This document shows, piece by piece, positions 51,227-60,406 of a stretch of 64,000 bases of DNA. Numbering within the stretch: the first letter of the stretch is position 1; the number at the start of each line of letters is the position of its first letter. This DNA is from Flavobacteriales bacterium. Lineage in GTDB: Bacteria > Bacteroidota > Bacteroidia > Flavobacteriales_D > Parvicellaceae. Below the pieces are notes generated by a model, which was not told the origin of the DNA, searched no databases, and was given only the letters and a program-made list of their open reading frames with translations. The DNA lies in assembly GCA_020635565.1 (NCBI GenBank), contig JACJZN010000008.1, forward strand, positions 310,001 to 374,000. The letters run 5' to 3'. A program made the position numbers and the translations under genes.

Positions 51227-52242
51227 GATAAAGATCTGAAAAAGAGATTAATGAGTAACTCAATTCCTAATAAACCTAACGAGAGCATAATTACGATCAT
51301 GCTTTTCTCTGGCAAGTCGATCTCATATTCGATGGTTTCGATCTTAGCTTTTTCCATTTGATCTATCTCTTGATAGATCTCCTTGAGCTTTTCATTGTCA
51401 GTAGCTCTGAAGTATTTTCCACCTGTTGAAGCTGCTATGTTCTTAAGTGTTTCTTCATCGATTTCCACATCAACATAATCGTAAACATATTCACCATTGA
51501 AGGGATTGATGGATACTGGAGTTTTAGCCTTTCCATTGGTGCCAACACCTATAGTGTAAACTCTAATACCAAATTCTTTGGCCATTTCCGCAGCGGCAAG
51601 TGGGTGGATTTTTCCATGAGTGTTCACACCATCAGTAAGGAGAATGATGACTTTACTAACTGCTTCGCTATCTCGCAATCTATTTACAGCAGTTGCTAAT
51701 CCCATTCCGATTGCTGTTCCTGGAGTAACTACTTGCATCTCAGCATCTCCCAATAATTCTATAATAATATCTTTATCTCCTGTAAGAGGACATTGGGTGT
51801 ACGCTTCACCTTCAAAGATCACAAGTCCAATGCGGTCATTAGGACGGCTAGATATAAACTCCTGCGCAACGGATTTTGAAGCTTCAAATCGATCGGGTTC
51901 AAAATCCTTTGCCAACATACTTCCTGAGGCATCAAGAGCGATAACAATATCAATTCCTTCTTTGTATTGTTCTATGTAAGAAGGGCTTTCTGCTGACATT
52001 TGTGGTCGAGCCAAAGCAATAATCATGAGACTCAAGGCTATGAGTCTCAGCGCAAATTTAATTGGTTTGATGTATTCAGCTCCTCTTGAATGTTTGGTAA
52101 CTCCGCTTGGAATCAAAGATGTTTTGAAGGTCAACGTTTCTTTACCATAATGCATGTACCAAAATACAAGAATCGGTATGATCAGTAGAAACCATAGTAC
52201 CCACGCATCAGCAAATTGATATGTTTCTCCAAACAGTTTCAT
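51223..52242 (-). CDS. batA: BatA: VWA-domain membrane protein
   Basis: A 339-residue protein with N-terminal transmembrane helices (about 13-30 and 60-80), a VWA domain (about 95-290) with intact MIDAS DASGSMLAKD, TPGTAIG and LTDGVNTHG, and a C-terminal helix (about 312-335). It belongs to the conserved BatA/BatB pair; MoxR ATPases are proposed to act with these as chaperone-like systems. The start overlaps the stop of the preceding gene by one base. Confidence 0.93.
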   Translation of the reverse strand: MKLFGETYQFADAWVLWFLLIIPILVFWYMHYGKETLTFKTSLIPSGVTKHSRGAEYIKPIKFALRLIALSLMIIALARPQMSAESPSYIEQYKEGIDIVIALDASGSMLAKDFEPDRFEASKSVAQEFISSRPNDRIGLVIFEGEAYTQCPLTGDKDIIIELLGDAEMQVVTPGTAIGMGLATAVNRLRDSEAVSKVIILLTDGVNTHGKIHPLAAAEMAKEFGIRVYTIGVGTNGKAKTPVSINPFNGEYVYDYVDVEIDEETLKNIAASTGGKYFRATDNEKLKEIYQEIDQMEKAKIETIEYEIDLPEKSMIVIMLSLGLLGIELLINLFFRSLS

Positions 52243-53201
52243 TAATTTTTCTTCGCTTTCGAATCAAGTTGATGAATCTCTGCACTAAGTATGTTTTTCG
52301 CAATACTCATTGCTTCTTCATTTTCTCTGGGAGTAGGTAAAGACTTGGCAAATTTGATAAGATCTGCAATCGAAAAAAGATTTTGAATCCTGTTCATCAT
52401 AGCACTATCGATGGATGAAAGTCTAAGAGAATCAATAATCTCATGACTAGTCTGTTCAAGTGCTTGAATGTTGTATTTATATTCAATGAATTTACGGATG
52501 ACTCCTGTCACTTGCACATAATATTCTTTATGTTTTCCATTTTGCCAAAGTTGCTGTTTTTCAATCTCTTCCAGCTGTTTCATCCATTGAATAGGTAAAG
52601 GTATCTCTGGGACTTTGGGGCCATTGTCTTCAGGTTTTCTTCGAAGATAGATCGCAAGTCCAATCGATCCTAAAAGGATGATTATTAAAATGACAAGTAA
52701 AATCCAGTGCTCTTTGATCCAGAGCATCACTTTTTCCCAGAAAGTGTATGGATCTGTTGAAATATCTTTAATTCCAACAAAACCTTGGTCTTCTTGTAAT
52801 TCAGGTGCGTTGACTTGAAGAGTAGTAACGTTGGATAGGATAGTGTCTGTTTGATAAATTGCATAGAATGGACCGACTTGTACTTTGCCGGATGCGTAGA
52901 CTCCTAAAACAAAATTCTGCTGCCAGATCATCAGATCTTTGCCTTGATTGTCCGTAGTCATTTTTATTTCTGGAACGCCAGCTTCAATGATTTCCAGTGT
53001 GTCATTCAATGTCTGATTGGATTCAAAAGTAGGATAAGCGATCTCCTGAGGGTTGATATTGGCATCGAATGTGAATCTTAAACTCATTGCTACTTGATCA
53101 CCAATTTCAATTTTGTTGACATCGCTGACCAAACTCGCTGATTGACTGTATGATGTCAACGCAAGAAAGAACAGTGCAATATGGATCAATACATTTTTCA
53201 T
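52242..53201 (-). CDS. DUF4381-like protein of the Bat operon
   Basis: A 319-residue protein: signal peptide MKNVLIHIALFFLALTSYSQ, a periplasmic beta-sandwich domain (about 22-155) similar in pattern to BatD modules, one transmembrane helix (about 170-190), a proline-rich linker, and a cytoplasmic helical part with LEQTSHEIIDSLRL. This matches the unnamed gene between the DUF58 gene and batA in many Bacteroidota operons (DUF4381 group). It overlaps neighbours by one base on each side. Its role is unknown; the BatD-like domain suggests a periplasmic contact. Confidence 0.82.
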   Translation of the reverse strand: MKNVLIHIALFFLALTSYSQSASLVSDVNKIEIGDQVAMSLRFTFDANINPQEIAYPTFESNQTLNDTLEIIEAGVPEIKMTTDNQGKDLMIWQQNFVLGVYASGKVQVGPFYAIYQTDTILSNVTTLQVNAPELQEDQGFVGIKDISTDPYTFWEKVMLWIKEHWILLVILIIILLGSIGLAIYLRRKPEDNGPKVPEIPLPIQWMKQLEEIEKQQLWQNGKHKEYYVQVTGVIRKFIEYKYNIQALEQTSHEIIDSLRLSSIDSAMMNRIQNLFSIADLIKFAKSLPTPRENEEAMSIAKNILSAEIHQLDSKAKKN

Positions 53202-54067
53202 TATCTTCTTTTGAATAGATTCATTAAAGGAATAATGTATGGTCGATTCGTTTCGATTTTTACAAAATCAACACCTGACTTTCGGAAAGCGTTAGATAAT
53301 TTCTTGTTGCGAGCGATAGCTTCTGCTTTCCATTTGGTTCTGGCTTTTTTACTTGATGTGTTGATCCATTGTGTTTCCCCGGTTTCAGCGTCTCGCACAT
53401 TGATCAGACCTAATTTTGGAAGTTCTTCTTCAAATGGATCATTCACTTGCAGCGCAATAACATCATGTCGTTTATTGACGATCTTCAGTGATTCCTCCAG
53501 ATTGCTCGTGCCTATGAAGTCAGAAATCACAAAAGCAATTGTCTTTTTCTTTATGGCGTTATTAAAATGTCTCAACACAAGAGCTAGATCTGTCTTCTGA
53601 CTTTTAGATTCAAATTCCAAAAGTTCTCTTATGATCCTTAAAATGTGTTTTTTTCCTTTCTTCGGAGGAATGAACAACTCAACTTGATCAGAAAATAGGA
53701 TCACTCCGATTTTATCATTGTTCTGAGCTGCGGAAAATGACAACACTGCACAGAGTTCCGCGATCAATTCTCGTTTCAATTGATTTTTGGTACCAAAGAC
53801 CGATGATCCTGAAATATCAACAAGAAGCATCATTGTCAATTCTCGTTCTTCCTGAAACACTTTTACATAAGGTGTGTTGAAACGAGCAGTTACATTCCAA
53901 TCAATGGTTCGAATCTCATCACCAGGCATATACTCACGTACCTCAGCAAACGCCATTCCCCGACCTTTGAATGCCGAGTGGTATTCACCAGAGAAAACTT
54001 GAGAAGACAAGCCTTTTGTCTTGATCTCGATCTTTCTAACTTTCTTTATGAGTTCTTTCGTATCCAT
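53201..54067 (-). CDS. DUF58 (VWA-like) protein
   Basis: A 288-residue cytoplasmic protein. The DUF58 signature REYMPGDEIRTIDWNVTAR (about 44-62) is followed by a VWA-like fold with the metal motif DISGSS (about 88-93), ISDFIG near 160 and VIALQVNDPFE. DUF58 proteins accompany MoxR ATPases and are thought to be adaptors or substrates. It lies second in the operon, 92 nt after moxR; that gap holds a very strong hairpin. Confidence 0.9.
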   Translation of the reverse strand: MDTKELIKKVRKIEIKTKGLSSQVFSGEYHSAFKGRGMAFAEVREYMPGDEIRTIDWNVTARFNTPYVKVFQEERELTMMLLVDISGSSVFGTKNQLKRELIAELCAVLSFSAAQNNDKIGVILFSDQVELFIPPKKGKKHILRIIRELLEFESKSQKTDLALVLRHFNNAIKKKTIAFVISDFIGTSNLEESLKIVNKRHDVIALQVNDPFEEELPKLGLINVRDAETGETQWINTSSKKARTKWKAEAIARNKKLSNAFRKSGVDFVKIETNRPYIIPLMNLFKRR

Positions 54068-54079
54068 TTGATTTTTTGA

Positions 54080-54142
54080 TGCTTGATATTTGACACTAGA
54101 TAATTAGCTTTAATAATTATCTCGAGTGTTTACAATCAAGCA
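54080..54142 (-). repeat. Large intercistronic hairpin between moxR and the DUF58 gene
   Basis: Three paired segments: TGCTTGAT (54080-54087) with ATCAAGCA (54135-54142); ACACT (54093-54097) with AGTGT (54125-54129); AGATAATTA (54098-54106) with TAATTATCT (54114-54122). That is 22 bp with a 5/5 internal loop, a 2-nt bulge and a 7-nt terminal loop. There is no T-run, so it is not a standard terminator. It may stabilise or process the operon mRNA. Confidence 0.8.
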
Positions 54143-54159
54143 CCTAAAGTCGAACTTAT

Positions 54160-55221
54160 TTAAGGTACTTCAACACGATTGATAATGGTATTGATGATGG
54201 TCTCAGTTGTGACGTTTTCAGCTTCTGCTTCATAAGTTAAGCCAATCCTGTGTCTCAATACATCATGAGCTATAGCTCGAACATCCTCAGGAATCACATA
54301 TCCTCTTCTTTTAATGAAAGCATATGCTTTGGCGCAAGTTGCTAAGGCAATACTCGCACGAGGTGATCCTCCAAATTCAATCAAAGGCTCTAGATTTTCC
54401 AATCCGTAATCTTTCGGAGTTCTCGTAGCGTATACAAGATCCACTATGTACTGCTCGATCTTTTCATCCATATAAACCTGTTTCACAATTCCTCTTGCTT
54501 TCAAGATGGTTTCAGGCGTTACTACTTTGTTCGGTTTTGGGAATCCTGCAGCAGAAACATTGTGACGAATGATCATTTTTTCTTCTTCTTTCTTCGGATA
54601 ATCCAATACCACCTTTAACATAAAACGGTCAACTTGTGCCTCTGGAAGAGGATATGTTCCTTCTTGTTCCACCGGGTTTTGAGTTGCAAGAACAAGGAAT
54701 GGTTCAGGAAGATTGAAAGTGCTATCTCCAATGGTTACTTGTCTTTCTTGCATAGCTTCCAACAGTGCGGACTGTACCTTCGCAGGTGCTCGGTTGATCT
54801 CATCTGCCAAAACGAAATTCGCAAAGATCGGCCCTTTCTTAGAAACAAATTCTTCTTTATTATGATTATAAATCATGGTTCCCAAAAGATCGGCCGGTAA
54901 CAGATCGGGAGTGAATTGGATTCTACTGAATGAAGCTTCGATCGTTTTTGCCAAAGTGTTAATTGCAAGAGTTTTTGCTAATCCCGGAACACCTTCCAAT
55001 AGAATGTGACCATTTGAGAGTAATGCAATTAATAATCTTTCTACCATTTGTGGTTGGCCAATGATCACTTTGTTCATCTCCATTTTGATGAGGTCAATGA
55101 ACGCACTTTCTGTTTGAATTAGCTCGTTGATAGCTCTAATATCTGTTCCAATTTGTGAACCTCCGCCTGGTTGTTCTACTTGTGGATGATTTGATTCTGG
55201 TATTGGATTTGAATTTTCCAT
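54160..55221 (-). CDS. MoxR family AAA+ ATPase
   Basis: A 353-residue ATPase heading the Bat operon; ATG 55221 is used, with a GTG two codons upstream as an alternative. Walker A is GVPGLAKT, Walker B LADEINRAPAK, sensor 1 ATQNPVEQEGTYPLPEAQ with the arginine VDRF, and the C-terminal lid contains GLENLEPLIEFGGSPRAS. MoxR proteins act as chaperone-like remodelers with VWA-domain partners, here the DUF58, BatA and BatB products. The first 20 residues are Pro/Asn/Gln-rich and disordered. Confidence 0.93.
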   Translation of the reverse strand: MENSNPIPESNHPQVEQPGGGSQIGTDIRAINELIQTESAFIDLIKMEMNKVIIGQPQMVERLLIALLSNGHILLEGVPGLAKTLAINTLAKTIEASFSRIQFTPDLLPADLLGTMIYNHNKEEFVSKKGPIFANFVLADEINRAPAKVQSALLEAMQERQVTIGDSTFNLPEPFLVLATQNPVEQEGTYPLPEAQVDRFMLKVVLDYPKKEEEKMIIRHNVSAAGFPKPNKVVTPETILKARGIVKQVYMDEKIEQYIVDLVYATRTPKDYGLENLEPLIEFGGSPRASIALATCAKAYAFIKRRGYVIPEDVRAIAHDVLRHRIGLTYEAEAENVTTETIINTIINRVEVP

Positions 55222-55431
55222 AATCACTTAACTTTTTCAGTTTTTTCTTCTTACACAAAAATCGTGACTCTCTAAATTTTTTAAAAGAGTTACGATGTTA
55301 AAGTATGTTAACACAAATGTGAAAAAGTGCTAATGGAAGACAGTTCTATCATTTGGAAATAATCCTTGCAAAACTGAAATAAATCACTTTTTCGAATACT
55401 TCAAGTCATTTTTTAAGAAGTTTCACAAAGG

Positions 55432-55439
55432 TATTTTTG
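55432..55439 (+). promoter_or_regulatory. -7 element for the beta-helix gene
   Basis: TATTTTTG, 40 nt before ATG 55480. The 258 bases between the divergent moxR and this gene hold both promoters; nothing else is evident. Confidence 0.5.
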
Positions 55440-55479
55440 TTTCGAGTTTAACAATTGTAACAAATAACACTATTTAATT

Positions 55480-56520
55480 ATGAAAAAGATCATACTAACC
55501 TTTACACTAGTTTGGGCGATGTTTTTAGGCGCAAGTGCACAGTCTGTAGTGGCGTTGCATTCTGCTTCAGGAGTAACCATGTTTCAGGGGTCATCTGGTT
55601 TTGTTGATGCTTATGGAGCAGCTGTAGATGGCGACACCATTTATTTACCCGGTGGTGCTTTTGCTTCTCCTAGTATAATTGATAAATCATTGCGGATTTA
55701 TGGAGCGGGTTTTCATTATGACTCTACTCAGGTAACCTTGTTAACTTCAATTATTGGAGATATAGAGATTAGAGAAAATTCTTCAGGTACACACATAGAG
55801 GGAGTGAGATTTAAGGAAGGCTTTGAGAGTACATCGAATACTGCTATATCTAACTTTTCTTTTAGCCGATGCTTTTTTGATGAAGGGATTCGTGTTTATG
55901 GTTCTGCTCATAACGTTACGAATTTTTCTTTTATTCAATGTGTTTTCACACTTGATGTTCATATTCCTAATATGACTAATTCCAGCTTTCATAATTCAAT
56001 TTTTACTAGTTATGTTAGTTTTTCAGATGGTAATGTCTTCTCCAACTCAATTTTTATGTACGATTATAGTGGAACTTCGCCAACATCTAATGAATTGTTT
56101 AGATCTTGTGATTTCAACATAGTAAAGAACAATATCTTTTTAATGACATCACGTGATCCAGATTACATCTTTTATGCTAGTGATTCTGATGGAAATATGC
56201 TCTACAATAACTTATTCGTTTCCAATAATATTGACGATGGAGCTAATCAAGTTACTTCGGGAAATTATTTTGGTGTCCCTCAGGCTGACATTTTTGTGAA
56301 TCAAACAGGGAATAGTTTTAGCTTCAGTCATGACTATCATTTACAAGCACCTGCTACCTATTTGGGGAATGATGGAACCCAAGTAGGTTTATATGGAGGT
56401 ATATTCCCTCTTAAAGAAGGTTTTGTTCCAGAGAATCCGCATTTCCAAATGAAAAATATTGCCAATCAAACCAACAGTAATGGTGAATTGGAAGTAGAGA
56501 TCAAAATAGAAGCACAATAA
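55480..56520 (+). CDS. Secreted beta-helix-like protein
   Basis: A 346-residue protein: signal peptide MKKIILTFTLVWAMFLGASA, then a repeat-built right-handed beta-helix type region (about 20-310): IYLPGGAFASPSIIDKSLRIYGAGF, NFSFSRCFFDEGIRV, SFHNSIFTSYVSF, SIFMYDYSG, CDFNIVKNNIF. Such rungs occur in polysaccharide-binding or surface proteins. No sorting domain of its own is visible; the C-terminus is GELEVEIKIEAQ. The next gene starts 10 nt downstream and has a sorting domain, so the two probably function together. Confidence 0.75.
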   Translation: MKKIILTFTLVWAMFLGASAQSVVALHSASGVTMFQGSSGFVDAYGAAVDGDTIYLPGGAFASPSIIDKSLRIYGAGFHYDSTQVTLLTSIIGDIEIRENSSGTHIEGVRFKEGFESTSNTAISNFSFSRCFFDEGIRVYGSAHNVTNFSFIQCVFTLDVHIPNMTNSSFHNSIFTSYVSFSDGNVFSNSIFMYDYSGTSPTSNELFRSCDFNIVKNNIFLMTSRDPDYIFYASDSDGNMLYNNLFVSNNIDDGANQVTSGNYFGVPQADIFVNQTGNSFSFSHDYHLQAPATYLGNDGTQVGLYGGIFPLKEGFVPENPHFQMKNIANQTNSNGELEVEIKIEAQ

Positions 56521-56530
56521 ATCAGGAAAC

Positions 56531-59116
56531 ATGAAGCATTTATTATTACAATTCGCATTAATGCTAGCGGTTTCATGGTGTTTCGGTCAGAGCACAGTTG
56601 TGGGGTATGAATATTGGTTTGATCAAGGTTTTTCAAGCAAGGTAGAAAACTCGATTTCGCCCACACAATCGTTTACTTTTGATGCGAATATTTCAACCAC
56701 TGGTCTGAGTACAGGAATTCATTCATTTAATTTCAGGACATACGATGCAAATGGTTTGTTTAGTGTTGTTCTAAGCCAGTACTTTTATAAAGTTCCAGAA
56801 TCTGGTAGTTCGTCCAATAATCTAGTAGCTTATGAGTACTGGTTTGATGAGGATTATGCGAATGCTCAGGTCATTAGTTCAGTACCACAACAGCAAATTG
56901 ATCTTACGACTATTATGCAGGCCACGGGTTTTTCCTTTGGCATTCATACGTTGAATATTAGGTTTAAAGATCAGTCGGGTTTATGGAGTGGGGTTCTGAG
57001 TCAGTATTTTTACAAAGTACCTGAATCGGTGTCTTCAACCAATAATATTGTGGCTTATGAATATTGGTTTGATGGAGATTATGCCAACGTTGAGCGAGTA
57101 AATACACCCGTTCAAAAAACACTAAATGTCAACGATTTACTGAATACATCTGTTCTCAATGTAGGCATTCATTCGTTTCAGATTCGCTTTCTAGATGAAG
57201 CTGGTTTATGGAGTAGTATTATTAGTGAACCTTTTTATAAAACTCCAGAGATTGATGGCGGTAGCAATTGGATCACAGACTATCGTTATTGGTTGAATAA
57301 TGATTTTTCGGCTGCCAGTCATGTTAAATTAACCACTCCGCAGAAGCAGTTCACGCTTGTTGATCAGCTAGATTTCACCCAAATTCCAAAAGATACCTAC
57401 ACAATTAATTACCAGTTTAAGGATAGTGCAGGCTTCTGGAGTGTGGTGTTAACAGATACGATTGTTAAGACGCCACTGCCGATCCCAGATTTTTCAGCTG
57501 ATACAACTCTGTTTTGTGATGGAGGCTTGGTGAGTTTCACCAATACTAGTATTGATGGAGATACGTATCTATGGGATTTTGGAGATGGAGGAAATAGCAC
57601 AGATCAGCATGCTACCCATACTTATACCCAGCCGGGTGTATATTCGGTTAGTTTAACAGCCTTTGATCTCTCTACACCGGTTGATAGTACAGTTATCGTG
57701 GATCAGTTGGTAGTCATTTATGAAACCCCATCTTCAGTGATTAGTGTTATTGATAATGATACGATTTGCGCAGGATCGAGTTCTGTTTTGGAAGCAGTTT
57801 CGAATGTTGATTATCAGTGGAATACCGGATCCACAGATCAGCAAATAACGGTTGCTGTAGCAGGTGATTATTGGGCTTCATTAACAAACCCTACTTATCC
57901 TCAGTGTAGTACGAATTCCGATACCATCACCTTGGAAGTGATGGATTATCCTAATGGTTCCTTGACACTAATAGATAATGATACAATTTGTGCTGGAACG
58001 ACCTCACAGATAAGTGCGACCAGTAATGCGTTATATCTTTGGTCTAATGGTAGCACTACTCAGGATATACTCGTCTCAACGACTGATAGCTACTGGGTGA
58101 CATTGTCCAATCCTGATTTTCCTCTGTGTAGTTTGAATTCGGATACCGTTCAGATTCAGGTAATGGATTATCCTGATGGTACCTTAACAATAATGGATAA
58201 CGATACGATTTGTGCAGGAACGACCTCACAGATAAGTGCGACCAGTAATGCTTTGTATCTGTGGTCAGACGGTAGCACCACTCAGAATTTATATGCTTCA
58301 ACTACTGATAGTTATTGGGTTACATTGTCTAATCCAGATTTTCCGCTTTGTAGCTTGAATTCTGATACTGTTCAGATAACGACCATGGCTATTCCAAGTT
58401 TGACTATTTCGTTAAACAATAACGATACGATTTGTGAGAATGATGAGGTTGAATTATTTCTTAACTCAGGTTATGATTATCTCTGGTCCACTGGAGCTAG
58501 TACATCTTCAATTATAACTGGTCAGACAGGAGCATATTGGGTAACAGTTTATAATCCTGATTTTTCGCTATGTTTTGCACAAACGGACACGGTAGAGATC
58601 GTTGTCATTGATTTGCCTACTGCAGATTTTAGTTTTTTCAATAATGAATATGAGGTAAGTTTCACCAATCTGAGTACGGATGCATCAGGTTATTTCTGGG
58701 ATTTTGGCGATGGAATTACCGGTGTAGATATTGATCCTGTTCATGTTTATGGATCCAACCAAAATTATAACAGTTATTTGGTTGCATACAACTCTTGCGG
58801 AAGCGATACTTCTTATCAAAGCATAAATCTGATTTATTTATCGCGTGATTTGGAGATGGAAACAATGGAGGTGAATGTATTTCCAAATCCAGCGATAGAT
58901 CACTTCATACTTAGTTCGGATTTCAATTATAATATAGGTGTTCAGATGACTATTTTTGATGAAACAGGTAAAATAGTCCAACAAAAGATAATGAATGGAT
59001 CTGATGCAAATTATTATTACGTTGATATATCCAATTTCTCTACTGGAGTATATCAAGTGGTGATCGGATACGATAGCCATCAGTTTATTCAAAAATTAGT
59101 AGTCTTGGATAGATAA
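56531..59116 (+). CDS. Repeat-rich type A T9SS cargo protein
   Basis: An 861-residue secreted protein. Signal peptide MKHLLLQFALMLAVSWCFGQ. Four repeats of about 72 residues (about 24-312) share YEYWFDxxF/YAN at the start and GIHxxxxRFKDxxGLWS near the end. A PKD domain follows (about 318-395; YLWDFGDGGNSTD). Then come four Ig-like repeats (about 400-690) with DNDTICAGTTSQISATSN and YWVTLSNPDFPLC, two of them nearly identical at DNA level. A second PKD-like segment (YFWDFGDGITG) and the type A sorting domain (about 785-861; VNVFPNPAIDHFIL) end the protein. Confidence 0.9.
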   Translation: MKHLLLQFALMLAVSWCFGQSTVVGYEYWFDQGFSSKVENSISPTQSFTFDANISTTGLSTGIHSFNFRTYDANGLFSVVLSQYFYKVPESGSSSNNLVAYEYWFDEDYANAQVISSVPQQQIDLTTIMQATGFSFGIHTLNIRFKDQSGLWSGVLSQYFYKVPESVSSTNNIVAYEYWFDGDYANVERVNTPVQKTLNVNDLLNTSVLNVGIHSFQIRFLDEAGLWSSIISEPFYKTPEIDGGSNWITDYRYWLNNDFSAASHVKLTTPQKQFTLVDQLDFTQIPKDTYTINYQFKDSAGFWSVVLTDTIVKTPLPIPDFSADTTLFCDGGLVSFTNTSIDGDTYLWDFGDGGNSTDQHATHTYTQPGVYSVSLTAFDLSTPVDSTVIVDQLVVIYETPSSVISVIDNDTICAGSSSVLEAVSNVDYQWNTGSTDQQITVAVAGDYWASLTNPTYPQCSTNSDTITLEVMDYPNGSLTLIDNDTICAGTTSQISATSNALYLWSNGSTTQDILVSTTDSYWVTLSNPDFPLCSLNSDTVQIQVMDYPDGTLTIMDNDTICAGTTSQISATSNALYLWSDGSTTQNLYASTTDSYWVTLSNPDFPLCSLNSDTVQITTMAIPSLTISLNNNDTICENDEVELFLNSGYDYLWSTGASTSSIITGQTGAYWVTVYNPDFSLCFAQTDTVEIVVIDLPTADFSFFNNEYEVSFTNLSTDASGYFWDFGDGITGVDIDPVHVYGSNQNYNSYLVAYNSCGSDTSYQSINLIYLSRDLEMETMEVNVFPNPAIDHFILSSDFNYNIGVQMTIFDETGKIVQQKIMNGSDANYYYVDISNFSTGVYQVVIGYDSHQFIQKLVVLDR
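57943..58386 (+). repeat. Two tandem 222-bp units inside the T9SS gene
   Basis: Units starting near 57943 and 58165 are offset by exactly 222 nt (74 residues). A 35-base run is identical in both (57995-58029 and 58217-58251), with other long matches. The neighbouring units are more diverged, so this is the most recent duplication or conversion. Confidence 0.85.
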
Positions 59117-59137
59117 TATTATTCTATTAAAGAATTG

Positions 59138-59170
59138 AGCCCATTGAATAATTATTCAATGGGCTTTTTA
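59138..59170 (+). terminator. Terminator of the T9SS gene
   Basis: A 12-bp perfect stem (AGCCCATTGAAT with ATTCAATGGGCT), a 4-nt loop and a T-run, 21 nt after the stop. Confidence 0.93.
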
Positions 59171-59256
59171 ATGTTGGAATTGATCGTATTTCGTGAGTAA
59201 TATGATCGTTCTTTTCTATTACTAATTTCCAACAACCAACAACTAAATCGATTCGC

Positions 59257-59264
59257 TATCTTTG
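59257..59264 (+). promoter_or_regulatory. -7 element for tgt
   Basis: TATCTTTG, 7 nt before ATG 59272. The leader would be very short. Confidence 0.5.
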
Positions 59265-59271
59265 TCATCTT

Positions 59272-60402
59272 ATGAAATTCGACTTAATCAAAACGGACGA
59301 AAAGTCTAAAGCCCGTGCAGGGGTCATTGAAACTGCTCATGGCAAGATAGAAACTCCAATCTTTATGCCTGTTGGTACAGTGGCTTCCGTCAAAGGAGTG
59401 CATCAAAGAGAATTGGAAGAGGACATCAAGGCTCAGATCATTTTAGGAAATACATATCATTTATACCTCAGACCAGGTTTAGATGTCTTGGAAGCTGCTG
59501 GTGGATTACATAAATTCAACGGTTGGGAAAGACCAATTCTCACGGATAGTGGAGGTTATCAGGTGTATTCTTTGTCCGGCACTAGAAAGATTGTAGAGGA
59601 AGGAGTGAAGTTCCAGTCGCATATAGACGGGGCGAAACATTTGTTTACTCCTGAAGGTGTTATGGATATTCAACGAACCATTGGAGCTGATATCATCATG
59701 GCGTTTGATGAATGTACGCCTTATCCTTGCGAATACTCATACGCAAAGAATTCGATGGATATGACGCATCGTTGGCTGAAGAGGTGTTGTGACCGTTTTG
59801 ATACCACAGAAGGTAAATACGGTTATGATCAAACGTTGTTCCCAATAGTCCAAGGTAGTGTGTATAAAGACCTGAGAAAGGAATCTGCTGAAAAGATCGC
59901 TTCATTCGAAAGGGAGGGCAATGCTATTGGTGGACTTTCAGTTGGAGAACCGGCAGAAGATATGTATGAAATGTGTGAGATCGTTTGCGATATTTTACCC
60001 AAAGACAAGCCGAGGTATTTGATGGGTGTAGGTACACCTGAGAATATTATTGAGAACATTGCGTTAGGAGTTGATATGTTTGATTGCGTTATGCCTACAC
60101 GAAATGCAAGAAATGGAATGATCTTTACTTCAGAGGGTATAATCAACCTGAAGAACAAGAAATGGGAAAAAGCTTTCGAACCGCTTGATCCAAATGGAAC
60201 CTCCTATGTAGATAGTTTCTATTCGAAGGCTTATGTTAGACACTTATTTATTGCGAAGGAAAGATTAGCCGGACAGATTGCCAGTATTCACAATTTGGCG
60301 TTTTATCTATGGTTAGTTAAGGAAGCAAGAAAACACATTCTCGAAGGAGATTTTTCCAGCTGGAAAGACCAGATCCTTCCCAAATTGAGAAACAGATTGT
60401 AG
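59272..60402 (+). CDS. tgt: Queuine tRNA-ribosyltransferase (Tgt) without zinc cysteines
   Basis: A 376-residue TIM-barrel enzyme that exchanges G34 for preQ1 in tRNAs with GUN anticodons. Catalytic aspartates are in TDSGGYQVYSL and DMFDCVMPTRNARNG; GGLSVGE is the substrate loop. In most bacterial Tgt the C-terminal zinc site reads CxCxxC...H; here the matching region is PLDPNGTSYVDSFYSKAYV with no cysteine, though the His in SIHN is kept. The enzyme is otherwise complete. The lptG-like gene starts 4 nt downstream, so they form an operon. Confidence 0.93.
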   Translation: MKFDLIKTDEKSKARAGVIETAHGKIETPIFMPVGTVASVKGVHQRELEEDIKAQIILGNTYHLYLRPGLDVLEAAGGLHKFNGWERPILTDSGGYQVYSLSGTRKIVEEGVKFQSHIDGAKHLFTPEGVMDIQRTIGADIIMAFDECTPYPCEYSYAKNSMDMTHRWLKRCCDRFDTTEGKYGYDQTLFPIVQGSVYKDLRKESAEKIASFEREGNAIGGLSVGEPAEDMYEMCEIVCDILPKDKPRYLMGVGTPENIIENIALGVDMFDCVMPTRNARNGMIFTSEGIINLKNKKWEKAFEPLDPNGTSYVDSFYSKAYVRHLFIAKERLAGQIASIHNLAFYLWLVKEARKHILEGDFSSWKDQILPKLRNRL

Positions 60403-60406
60403 TATT

